64,000 nucleotides of DNA. Origin: Clostridiales bacterium (GTDB lineage Bacteria; Bacillota; Clostridia; Oscillospirales; Ruminococcaceae). Within the stretch, counting starts at the first letter, position 1. Every line of letters begins with the position of its first letter. The position numbers and the translations under genes are program-made. Below the pieces are notes generated by a model. The model made no database searches and was not told where the DNA came from. It worked only from the letters and a program-made list of their open reading frames with translations. This document shows positions 56,998 through 64,000 of this stretch, piece by piece. Where the stretch lies: the NCBI GenBank assembly GCA_019423685.1, contig JAHZAY010000001.1:193092-257091 (forward strand), written 5' to 3'.

Positions 56998-57039
56998 AAG
57001 GCGGCGATGCTCTTTAGAGCTTTGCCGCCTTATTTTTTT
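56998..57039 (+). terminator. Terminator of the ECF operon
   Basis: AAGGCGGC pairs with GCCGCCTT, then ATTTTTTT. Confidence 0.9.
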
Positions 57040-57069
57040 GCAAAAGGGGTTCTCTTTGTCCGACAGGTA

Positions 57070-57078
57070 TGATATAAT
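57070..57078 (+). promoter_or_regulatory. uppP promoter, extended -10
   Basis: TGATATAAT, 38 bases before uppP; -35 poor. Confidence 0.55.
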
Positions 57079-57115
57079 AGAGCGGTATGAAAACTGCCAA
57101 GGAGACTGATTTTTT

Positions 57116-57967
57116 ATGGATTTTGTCATCGAGATTCTCAAGACGGTGATCTTGGGCGTGATCCAGGGCATCACCGAGTGGCTGCCGATCAGCAGCACCG
57201 GCCACATGATTCTGGCAGATGCCTTTTTGAACCTCAACCAGCCAAAAGAGTTTATGGATATGTTCTATGTGGTCATCCAGCTCGGCTCCATCCTGGCGGT
57301 GGTGGTGCTGTATTTCCACAAGCTCAACCCCTTCTCCCCTTCCAAGTCCCGTGCGGAGCGCCTCTCCACCTTCCAGCTCTGGTTTAAGGTAATCATTGCG
57401 GTGCTGCCCATCGGCATCATCGGACTGCTGGTGGACGACTGGGTCACCGAGCACTTTTACACCCCGATGGTCATTGCCGCCGCGCTGATCTTTTACGGCG
57501 TGCTGTTTATCCTGCTGGAGAAGCGCAACCGCCGCGTCAAGCCGCGCATCCGCTCCTTTGAGCAGCTGAGCTGGCGCACCGCCCTGTGCATCGGCTTTTT
57601 GCAGCTATTGGCCATCATCCCCGGAACCTCCCGCTCCGGCTCCACCATCCTGGGCGCGATGCTGCTGTCCTGTTCGCGCTTTGTCGCCGCCGAGTTTTCC
57701 TTCTTCATGGCCATCCCGGTCATGTTCGGCGCCAGCGCCTACAAAATCCTGAAGTTTATCCTCAAGGTGGGCCTTTCCTCGATCACCGGTGCACAGTGGG
57801 GAATCCTGCTGATCGGTTCGGCGGTGGCCTTCATCGTCTCGCTGTTTGCCATCAAGTTCCTGATGAACTTTATCCGCAAGCACGACTTCACCGCCTTTGG
57901 CTGGTACCGCATTGTGCTGGGTATCATCGTCATCCTCTATTTTGGAGCGCAGGCGGTGCTGGCATAA
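57116..57967 (+). CDS. uppP: Undecaprenyl-diphosphate phosphatase
   Basis: 283-aa BacA/UppP with eight or so membrane helices. The two active-site motifs are present: QGITEWLPISSTGHM (residues ~17-31) with the catalytic Glu and His, and PGTSRSGST (~169-177). Recycles the lipid carrier for peptidoglycan and wall polymers; overproduction gives bacitracin tolerance. AAGGAG lies upstream. Single gene between two terminators. Confidence 0.97.
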   Translation: MDFVIEILKTVILGVIQGITEWLPISSTGHMILADAFLNLNQPKEFMDMFYVVIQLGSILAVVVLYFHKLNPFSPSKSRAERLSTFQLWFKVIIAVLPIGIIGLLVDDWVTEHFYTPMVIAAALIFYGVLFILLEKRNRRVKPRIRSFEQLSWRTALCIGFLQLLAIIPGTSRSGSTILGAMLLSCSRFVAAEFSFFMAIPVMFGASAYKILKFILKVGLSSITGAQWGILLIGSAVAFIVSLFAIKFLMNFIRKHDFTAFGWYRIVLGIIVILYFGAQAVLA

Positions 57968-57980
57968 CCCCTCTTTCGTT

Positions 57981-58024
57981 AAAAAAAGCTGGAAACGAGC
58001 AACTCGTTTCCAGCTTTTCTTTTT
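57981..58024. terminator. Bidirectional terminator, uppP / ABC-F
   Basis: AAAAAGCTGGAAACGAG pairs with CTCGTTTCCAGCTTTT; poly-A and poly-T on either side allow both directions between the converging genes. Confidence 0.95.
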
Positions 58025-58029
58025 GTCGT

Positions 58030-59637
58030 TTATGCGCGCTGCTTTTTATTTTCTGCGCGCCACTCGAGGTATTCGTCGAAGGTGCAGCGGCGGTCGATGA
58101 TGCCGTCGGGGGTGAGCTCGATGATGCGGTTTGCGACCGTCTGGACGAACTCATGGTCGTGGGAGGTGAAAAAGACGTTGGACTTAAAGTCGACCAAGCC
58201 GTTGTTGACCGCGGTGATCGACTCGAGGTCGAGGTGGTTGGTGGGCTGGTCGAGGATGAGGACGTTGGAGCCGTAGAGCATCATCCGTGAGAGCATGCAG
58301 CGCACCTTTTCGCCGCCCGAGAGCACCTGCACGGGCTTGTAGACATCGTCGCCCGAGAAGAGCATCCGGCCCAAAAAGCCGCGCAGATAGGTCTCGGTGA
58401 TGTCCTTGGAGTACTGCGAGAGCCATTGCAGGATGGAGAGGTCGCAGCCGTTAAAGTAGGCGGAATTATCCTTTGGGAAATAGGAGCGGGAGGTGCTGAC
58501 GCCCCACTTGATCGAACCGGAATCCGGCTCCAGCTCCTCGGCCAGGATTTGCAGCATGGTGGTCTGGGCGATCTCGTTGTCCCCGATGAAGGCGATCTTG
58601 TCCCCTTTGGAGACGGTGAACGAGACGTCGTGCAGCACCTGCACCCCATCGACGGTCTTGCTGACCCGGTCGACGGTGAGCACATCCTTGCCGATCTCGC
58701 GGTCCATGGTGAAGCCGACATACGGGTATTTGCGGGAGGAAGCCGGCAGCTCCTCCACCGTCAGCTTGTCGATCAGCTTGCGGCGGGAGGTGGCCTGTTT
58801 GGACTTAGACTTGTTGGCGGCAAAGCGGGAGATGAAGTTTTGCAGCTCCTTGATCTTCTCGTCGGCCTTGCGCTTCTGGTCGGCCATCATCCGCTGCATC
58901 AGGCGGCTGGACTCGTACCAGAAATCGTAGTTGCCGACATACATCTTGATTTTATTGTAGTCGATGTCGACGATGTGGGTGCAGACGTTGTTGAGGAAGT
59001 GGCGGTCGTGCGAGACGATGATGACGGTGCCCTGGTAGTCCATCAAAAAGTCCTCCAGCCACGAGATGGAGGCCAGGTCCAGGTGGTTGGTCGGCTCGTC
59101 GAGCAGGATGATCTCCGGCTGGCCGAACAGCGCCTGTGCCAGCAGGATCTTGACCTTGTCCTTGTCGGGCAGGGCGCTCATCTGCTCATACAGCAGGTTC
59201 TGGTCGAGCCCGAGGCCCTTGAGCAGCTTGCCGATCTCGGTTTCGACCTCCCAGCCGCCCAGTTCGGCAAATTCTGCCTCCAGCGCGGCGGCAAGTTCTC
59301 CGTCCTCTTCGGTGAAATCTTCCTTATTATAGAGGGCATCCTTCTGCTGCATGATCTCATAGAGTCTGGGGTTGCCCTGGATGATGGTGTCCAGCACCGA
59401 AAAGCTGTCGTATGCAAAGTGGTCCTGCTTGAGCACCGACATCCGCTCGCCGTCGGGGATCTCCACTGTGCCGGTGGAGGGCTCCAACTCCCCAGAGAGG
59501 ATGCGCAGGAAGGTGGATTTTCCGGCGCCATTTGCGCCGATGACGCCGTAACATTCGCCGGCGTTAAACACAAGGTTGACGTCAGAGAACAACTTCTGGC
59601 CACTGAAGTCGAGGCTGACGTTATTGACAGTAATCAT
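58030..59637 (-). CDS. ABC-F family ATPase (YbiT/YkpA-like)
   Basis: 535 aa, two ATPase domains without membrane helices; ABC-F proteins act on the ribosome. Domain 1 has Walker A GANGAGKS (34-41) and Walker B ILLDEPTNHLD, but its signature is MSALPDKDKVK instead of LSGGxxxR. Domain 2 has a canonical LSGGEKVR and LILDQPTNHLD, but its P-loop is GDNEIAQTT, with Gln where Lys is expected (codon CAG). A linker with the PtIM-like charged helices lies between. No resistance role is evident. GGAG precedes the ATG. Confidence 0.93.
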   Translation of the reverse strand: MITVNNVSLDFSGQKLFSDVNLVFNAGECYGVIGANGAGKSTFLRILSGELEPSTGTVEIPDGERMSVLKQDHFAYDSFSVLDTIIQGNPRLYEIMQQKDALYNKEDFTEEDGELAAALEAEFAELGGWEVETEIGKLLKGLGLDQNLLYEQMSALPDKDKVKILLAQALFGQPEIILLDEPTNHLDLASISWLEDFLMDYQGTVIIVSHDRHFLNNVCTHIVDIDYNKIKMYVGNYDFWYESSRLMQRMMADQKRKADEKIKELQNFISRFAANKSKSKQATSRRKLIDKLTVEELPASSRKYPYVGFTMDREIGKDVLTVDRVSKTVDGVQVLHDVSFTVSKGDKIAFIGDNEIAQTTMLQILAEELEPDSGSIKWGVSTSRSYFPKDNSAYFNGCDLSILQWLSQYSKDITETYLRGFLGRMLFSGDDVYKPVQVLSGGEKVRCMLSRMMLYGSNVLILDQPTNHLDLESITAVNNGLVDFKSNVFFTSHDHEFVQTVANRIIELTPDGIIDRRCTFDEYLEWRAENKKQRA

Positions 59638-59757
59638 CTATCCATTCTCCGTTTCTGTTTTGAATCGGTATGAGTATACCATAGCCTTTCCCATCCGTCA
59701 AGGCAAAGCGCGCCATCTCGGCACATTTGCCCCTTTTGTGCCCTTTTAGGCAGAAAA

Positions 59758-59794
59758 TTTCCCCGCCCACAAGGCAGTTGCAGGCGGGGAAATC
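59758..59794 (-). terminator. Terminator after ald
   Basis: Minus strand ATTTCCCCGCC pairs with GGCGGGGAAAT and continues TTTTCTG. Confidence 0.88.
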
Positions 59795-59831
59795 CTATCA
59801 AGGTAGTATCAAAATGGGTCTTATGTTTTCT

Positions 59832-60941
59832 TTAAAAACAGCTGTGGATGTCGGTGTACTCCATCTTAAAGCTTTCCGCCACATTCTTGCAGGTCAGCTT
59901 GCCGTCATAGGTGTTGATGGCCGAATAGATGCACGGGTTGCGGCGGCAGGCCTCCTCCAGGCCGTTTGCGGCGATTTGCAGACCAAAGCCCAAAGTGGCG
60001 TTGGTGAGCGCGATGGTGGAAGTGCGCGGAACGGCGCCCGGCATATTGCCGACGCAGTAGTGTACGACGTCGTGGACCTTATAGATCGGGTCGTCGTGGT
60101 AGGTCATGTGGGTAGTCTCACAGCAGCCGCCCTGGTCGACCGCCACATCGACGATGACCGAGCCGGGGCGCATCTCTTTGACGTAGGCCTCTTTGATGAG
60201 TTTGGGGGCCTTTCTGCCGGGGATCAGCACCGAGCCGACCACCAGATCTGCGCTCTTGAGGGCATTTTCGATGTTGACGTCGTTGGAGTAGAGCGTCTGA
60301 ATGCGTGCGCCGAAGATGTCGTCGAGGTATTCCAGGCGGTGGATGTTGATGTCCAGCACGGTGACGTCAGCGCCCATGCCGACGGCGATCTTGCAGGCGT
60401 TGGTGCCCACGCTGCCGCCGCCGACGATGACGACATGCGCCTTTGGTGTGCCGGGCACGCCGGAGAGCAGCACGCCCGAACCGCCGTACAGTTTTTCGAG
60501 GTATTTTGCGCCTTCCTGCACGCTCAGGCGGCCCGCGATCTGGCTCATCGGGGCAAGCAGCGGCAGATAGCCGTTCTGATCGAGCGTCTCATAGGCAACG
60601 CCCTTGACGCCGGAGGAGAGCATGGCGTCGGTGAGCGGGCGGTCTGCTGCCAGATGCAGGTAGGTGTAGATGATCTGACCGGGGCGGAAGTATTGGTACT
60701 CCTCTGCGAGCGGCTCTTTGACCTTGACGATCATCTCCGAGGCCTCCCACACTTCGCGCGCAGTCTCGAGGATGGTGGCGCCCGCCTTGCTGTAATCCTC
60801 GGTCATAAAGCCCGAGCCGACGCCCGCATTGCGCTCGATAAAGACCTGGTGGCCCGCATTGACATAGCTCTTGACGTTGTCCGGGGTCAGCCCCACGCGG
60901 TACTCAAACTTCTTGATCTCCTTTACGCTTCCGATCTTCAT
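59832..60941 (-). CDS. ald: Alanine dehydrogenase
   Basis: 369 aa; interconverts alanine and pyruvate with NAD. The N terminus MKIGSVKEIKKFEYRVGLTP, KVKEP (catalytic Lys), YLHLAAD (His) and the Rossmann VVIVGGGSVGTNACKIAVGMGA (~167-188), then PGRKAPKL and HYCVGNMPGAVPRTST are all family hallmarks. Likely feeds alanine nitrogen and carbon into catabolism, or alanine sensing for spore germination (context gives no proof). AAGGTAAGATTT-type purine-rich site upstream. Own terminator. Confidence 0.97.
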   Translation of the reverse strand: MKIGSVKEIKKFEYRVGLTPDNVKSYVNAGHQVFIERNAGVGSGFMTEDYSKAGATILETAREVWEASEMIVKVKEPLAEEYQYFRPGQIIYTYLHLAADRPLTDAMLSSGVKGVAYETLDQNGYLPLLAPMSQIAGRLSVQEGAKYLEKLYGGSGVLLSGVPGTPKAHVVIVGGGSVGTNACKIAVGMGADVTVLDINIHRLEYLDDIFGARIQTLYSNDVNIENALKSADLVVGSVLIPGRKAPKLIKEAYVKEMRPGSVIVDVAVDQGGCCETTHMTYHDDPIYKVHDVVHYCVGNMPGAVPRTSTIALTNATLGFGLQIAANGLEEACRRNPCIYSAINTYDGKLTCKNVAESFKMEYTDIHSCF

Positions 60942-61184
60942 AAATCTTACCTCGCTTTCTGTTATCGCTTTTGAGAAAAGCGGTCTTTTTCCCTTCTCTA
61001 TTATGCAATATTTCTATAAATTTTTCAATAGTTGATAATATTTTATCGAAGATTTTTTATCGGTGCTGCTGCCGATATTGTTCCGCCACTTTTTCTCCCC
61101 ATTTCTTTTGCCGGCTTTGTTGTATCTTTTGACAAAATATTGTAGAATAAGGGTAGTTTACAAACCATGAAAGGTGGGAACAGG
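60942..61184 (+). promoter_or_regulatory. ald-glgB divergent intergenic region
   Basis: AT-rich, no gene. A likely glgB promoter is TTGTAT (61120-61125), 17 bases, TAGAAT (61143-61148). A TTGACA at 61129 has no -10 at proper distance. No ald promoter was clear. Confidence 0.55.
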
Positions 61185-62990
61185 ATGGACATCACAGGGA
61201 TGATCGAATACCTGCGCGGGCGCTCCTCCAAGGGGTACGAGCTGTTTGGCGCGCAATTTGTCCAGCAGGACATGGGGCAGCAGCTGCGCTTTACCGTCTA
61301 TGCGCCCAACGCCAAGGAAGTGGCGCTGATCGGCGACTTTAACGGCTGGCAGCCCTGGCCGATGCAGCGGCTGGACTGCGGGATCTGGTGGCTGGCTTCG
61401 CCCGACCCGAAGGAGGGCGACCGCTACAAATACCGCATCACCACCGCCAAGGGAGAGACCTTTGACCGGGCGGACCCCTTCGCCTTCTCTGCGCAGCTGC
61501 GCCCCGACACCGCCTCGGTGATCTGCCGGTTACCGGGCTACCGCTGGCAAGACGGGGAATTCTTAGCCGGGCGGCAGAAAAACTTTAACCGGCCGCTGAA
61601 CATCTACGAGCTGCACGCCGGCTCCTGGAAGATGCAGGAGGGCGACGGGGCGCAGCGGTTTTACTCCTACGAGCAGCTGGCCGAAGAGCTCATCCCCTAC
61701 GTCAAGGCGATGGGCTACACCCACATCGAGCTGCTGCCGCTGACCGAGTACCCGCTGGACGCCTCCTGGGGCTATCAGGTCTCCGGCTACTTCTCCCCCA
61801 CCAGCCGCTACGGCAGCCCGCACCAGCTCATGGCGCTCATCGACCGCTGCCATCAGGCCGGCATCGGGGTGATCCTCGACTTTGTCCCCGCGCACTTTAT
61901 CCCCGACTTTTACGCGCTGGCCCAGTTTGACGGCAGCTGCCTGTACGAGCCGGACGATCCGAACGCGCGCCACAGCCCCTGGGGGACGCTGCTGTTCGAC
62001 TTCACCAAGCCCCATGTGCTCAGCTTTCTGCGCTCGGCGCTGGACTTTTGGATCAGCGTCTACCACTTCGACGGCATCCGCTACGACGCCGTCTCCAACC
62101 TGATCTACCGCAACGGCCACAAGGACGAGGGCCTCAACGAGCCCGGGCTGTGGTTTTTGCGCAGCACAAACTTTGTCCTCCAGCAGGATCACCCCGAAAT
62201 CATGCTGATCGCCGAGGACTCGAGCGACCTGTGCAAGGTGACGGCGCCGGTGGTCTACGGCGGGCTGGGATTCGACTACAAGTGGAATCTGGGGTGGATG
62301 CACGACACCTTAGAATATCTATCCACCCCCTTTAGAGAGCGCGCGGCGAAGAAAAACCGCTTTCTCTTCTCGATGAGCTACTTTTACGGGGAAAACTACC
62401 TGCTGCCCCTCTCCCACGACGAGGTGGTGCACGGCAAAAAGACAATCCTCGAGAAGCTGTGGGGCAGCCAGCAGGAAAAGTTTGCCCAGCTATACTGCCT
62501 ATACGCCTATCTATTCTTTCATCCGGGCAAAAAGCTCTCCTTTATGGGCAACGAGCTGGCCTGTTTTCGCGAGTGGAGCGAGGAGCGCCAGCTGGACTGG
62601 AACCTGCTGGACTACCCTGCCCACCGCGCCTTCCACCACTTTCTGCGCCACCTGCACATCCTCTACCGCGCCTACCCGGCGCTGTGGGAGAAGGACTTTG
62701 ACAGCCGCTACTTCCGGTGGCTGGACATGGGCCAAGTGCGCCCCGAGACCTTTGCCATCGAGCGGCGCAGCGGTGACGGGCAAAGCCTGATCCTGCTTTT
62801 AAACCTGTCCGACCGCGACTGCCCACACTATCCGCTGCCAAAGGGCGATGGAGCGCTGGTGCAGCTGCTCAACAGCCACGACTACCTGCAAGGGGGCTGG
62901 GCAGAGCCTGCGGCCGTCCAGCCGCTATGTTGCGACAGCCTTCCCCTTTCTGCGTGCAGCTGTGTGATTCTGCTGCGGGAAAATTCATAA
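61185..62990 (+). CDS. glgB: 1,4-alpha-glucan branching enzyme
   Basis: 601 aa GH13 enzyme that makes alpha-1,6 branches in glycogen. N-terminal CBM48 domain (VALIGDFNGWQPWPMQRLDC, ~47-66), then the TIM barrel with nucleophile Asp301 (GIRYDAVSNLIY), acid Glu344 (LIAEDSS) and Asp412 (LSHDEVVHGK), and a short C-terminal beta domain. It lacks the extra N1 domain of E. coli GlgB (728 aa). ATG 61185 has AAGGTGG seven bases upstream; ATG 61167 is less likely. No other glycogen gene is adjacent. Confidence 0.95.
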   Translation: MDITGMIEYLRGRSSKGYELFGAQFVQQDMGQQLRFTVYAPNAKEVALIGDFNGWQPWPMQRLDCGIWWLASPDPKEGDRYKYRITTAKGETFDRADPFAFSAQLRPDTASVICRLPGYRWQDGEFLAGRQKNFNRPLNIYELHAGSWKMQEGDGAQRFYSYEQLAEELIPYVKAMGYTHIELLPLTEYPLDASWGYQVSGYFSPTSRYGSPHQLMALIDRCHQAGIGVILDFVPAHFIPDFYALAQFDGSCLYEPDDPNARHSPWGTLLFDFTKPHVLSFLRSALDFWISVYHFDGIRYDAVSNLIYRNGHKDEGLNEPGLWFLRSTNFVLQQDHPEIMLIAEDSSDLCKVTAPVVYGGLGFDYKWNLGWMHDTLEYLSTPFRERAAKKNRFLFSMSYFYGENYLLPLSHDEVVHGKKTILEKLWGSQQEKFAQLYCLYAYLFFHPGKKLSFMGNELACFREWSEERQLDWNLLDYPAHRAFHHFLRHLHILYRAYPALWEKDFDSRYFRWLDMGQVRPETFAIERRSGDGQSLILLLNLSDRDCPHYPLPKGDGALVQLLNSHDYLQGGWAEPAAVQPLCCDSLPLSACSCVILLRENS

Positions 62991-63018
62991 TTGCCCTGTT
63001 TTTTTGAGGGGCAAAATT

Positions 63019-63027
63019 TGTTACAAT
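63019..63027 (+). promoter_or_regulatory. Candidate promoter of the lipoprotein gene
   Basis: TGTTACAAT (extended -10 type), 33 bases before the start; no -35. Confidence 0.4.
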
Positions 63028-63060
63028 ATTCTTATCATGATTTTGTATGGGGGAATCAAA

Positions 63061-63897
63061 ATGAGACAAAATCGAAAGAAGCGGCAGTTGCGTGCCTTGA
63101 TCTGCCTGCTTGCCTGCGCCTTTGCTTTGAGCTGTGCAAGCTGCGGCGATACACAAAGCGCGCAGGGCGCCGAACAGCAGGCAAGCTCTGAGCAGACCGA
63201 AGAAGCCGGCGAGAGCGAAGAAGCCGGCGAGAGCATTTCTGCCGGAGCCGAGGACGCCGAGGAAACTGCCAGCGCGGCCTATTCGCGGCAGCCGCAGCAG
63301 ATTGCCGAGGACTTTGTACAGACCTGGAACAGCAAGTGGATTGAGATCGAGGAAAACGGCGTGACCAGCACGATGACCGGCTGTGCGTTTTTGGCGGACC
63401 TGGACGGGGACGGACTGGGAGAGCTGATCTTTCTGTACGACAACGACATCCACTATGACGCGGTGGTCTACCGCATCAGCGGCCAGAGCGCCGAGGAACT
63501 GGGCAGCTTTACCCTCTCCAACACCTCCCCGGAACTGCACTTCACCGTCTTTTCCGGCGGCCAGGGACAGCACGGCGACATCCTGCGCCACATTGCCGTC
63601 CGGGAGCTGACCGCCCAGAACGGCAGCGAGACCGAGGAGAGCTACATCACCGTGGAACAGGACAAGGTGTTGCAGGAGATTTTGTTCTCCACCACCTATG
63701 ACGGTGTGGACACCTACTACGACAGCATCATGGCCGGCGCCAACGAAATCTCGCTGGATGAGTTTGACGCCATGCGTCAGGACCTGTTGCAGGGGGCGCA
63801 GGAGAGCGGCTCGATCACCTTCACCGCCGCCGACTTTATCGACTTTTCGGACACCGATGCACTGACAAGCTACATCGAGGGAGTTTTGACTAAATAA
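63061..63897 (+). CDS. Putative lipoprotein with calcium-loop-like motif
   Basis: 278 aa. Basic start MRQNRKKRQLR, hydrophobic core, and several cysteines (LLACAFALSCASC) any of which could be the lipid site. An Ala/Glu/Ser-rich linker with EEAGESEEAGES repeats follows, then a globular domain with DLDGDGLGELIFLYDND (~113-129), a calcium-binding-loop (EF-hand/dockerin or FG-GAP) pattern. Extracytoplasmic; function unknown. GGGGG lies upstream of the ATG. Confidence 0.78.
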   Translation: MRQNRKKRQLRALICLLACAFALSCASCGDTQSAQGAEQQASSEQTEEAGESEEAGESISAGAEDAEETASAAYSRQPQQIAEDFVQTWNSKWIEIEENGVTSTMTGCAFLADLDGDGLGELIFLYDNDIHYDAVVYRISGQSAEELGSFTLSNTSPELHFTVFSGGQGQHGDILRHIAVRELTAQNGSETEESYITVEQDKVLQEILFSTTYDGVDTYYDSIMAGANEISLDEFDAMRQDLLQGAQESGSITFTAADFIDFSDTDALTSYIEGVLTK

Positions 63898-63907
63898 CAA
63901 AAAAAGG

Positions 63908-63941
63908 GGCCGGGGGCGCGCAGCTTTGCGCGTCCCCGGCC
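63908..63941 (+). terminator. Terminator after the lipoprotein gene
   Basis: GGCCGGGGGCGCGC pairs with GCGCGTCCCCGGCC, followed by TTTGCTT. Confidence 0.88.
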
Positions 63942-63968
63942 TTTGCTTGGCGCCGAAAAGGCAAGAAA

Positions 63969-63990
63969 AACCCCCAGTTCAACTGGGGGT
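63969..63990 (-). terminator. Minus-strand terminator from beyond the window
   Basis: ACCCCCAGTT pairs with AACTGGGGGT and is followed, on the minus strand, by TTTTTC. It implies a converging gene just past the right edge. Confidence 0.8.
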
Positions 63991-64000
63991 CAATAAAAAA

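Noticed and set aside
61129..61148. TTGACA-TAGAAT as glgB promoter
   Set aside because: The spacer is only eight bases; TTGTAT at 61120 with 17 bases is the better -35.

Overview
The window looks like a chromosomal segment of a GC-rich, Gram-positive, spore-forming member of the class Clostridia (Oscillospiraceae/Ruminococcaceae-like; this is inference, not a database match). The clues are a SCIFF ranthipeptide with its radical-SAM maturase, a SpoIIM-like protein, AddAB instead of RecBCD, an infC-rpmI-rplT operon with an L20-type leader, a PyrR-type attenuator, strong AAGGAGG ribosome sites, sigma-A promoters and many lipoproteins. No outer-membrane genes, tRNA, rRNA, CRISPR array, insertion sequence or prophage was recognised. 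Almost everything is vertically inherited core genome with small accessory pockets.

Layout. 1-13 kb, minus strand: dprA, topA, trmFO, plsX, a hairpin-rich gap, then rnc, an Elp3-like radical SAM gene, smc, ftsY and rdgB (cut by the window edge). 13-24 kb, minus: a SPOUT rRNA methyltransferase, infC-rpmI-rplT with its leader, addB-addA, and an O-antigen-ligase-type membrane protein. 24-28 kb, plus: sbcD-sbcC. 28-39 kb, minus: a GNAT acetyltransferase, SpoIIM-like protein, a repeat-bearing lipoprotein, the scfA-scfB ranthipeptide locus, and the complete phosphate regulon pstS-pstC-pstA-pstB-phoU-phoP-phoR. 39-50 kb, mostly plus: a MalY/PatB-type C-S lyase, a 28-cysteine protein (minus), a soluble P-type-ATPase-like HAD protein (minus), an unusual pyrB carrying a PyrI-type zinc domain, a MarR regulator with copA and copZ, an unknown gene, greA and lysS. 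50-57 kb: a cytidylate-kinase-like protein, a minus-strand pair of related exported proteins with a small ORF, and divergently an ECF sigma / anti-sigma / membrane-protein operon. 57-64 kb: uppP, an ABC-F ATPase, alanine dehydrogenase, glgB and a lipoprotein.

How the genes work together. Phosphate: PhoR/PhoP sense limitation, PstSCAB imports phosphate, PhoU couples them; the pstS 5' leader is almost entirely two tandem stem-loops. Copper: a cysteine-bearing MarR protein, a P1B ATPase and a CopZ-like chaperone are linked by two identical 12-bp palindromes. DNA maintenance: SMC, AddAB, SbcCD, TopA, DprA. Envelope: uppP, the O-antigen-ligase-like protein, SpoIIM-like protein and the ECF sigma cluster.

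The points most worth a second look are the ATCase catalytic chain fused to only the zinc domain of the regulatory chain, the MarR/copper palindromes, the 28-cysteine protein with a sigma-K-like promoter, the paralogous exported proteins opposite the ECF operon, and the structured leaders of pstS, lysS and pyrB.
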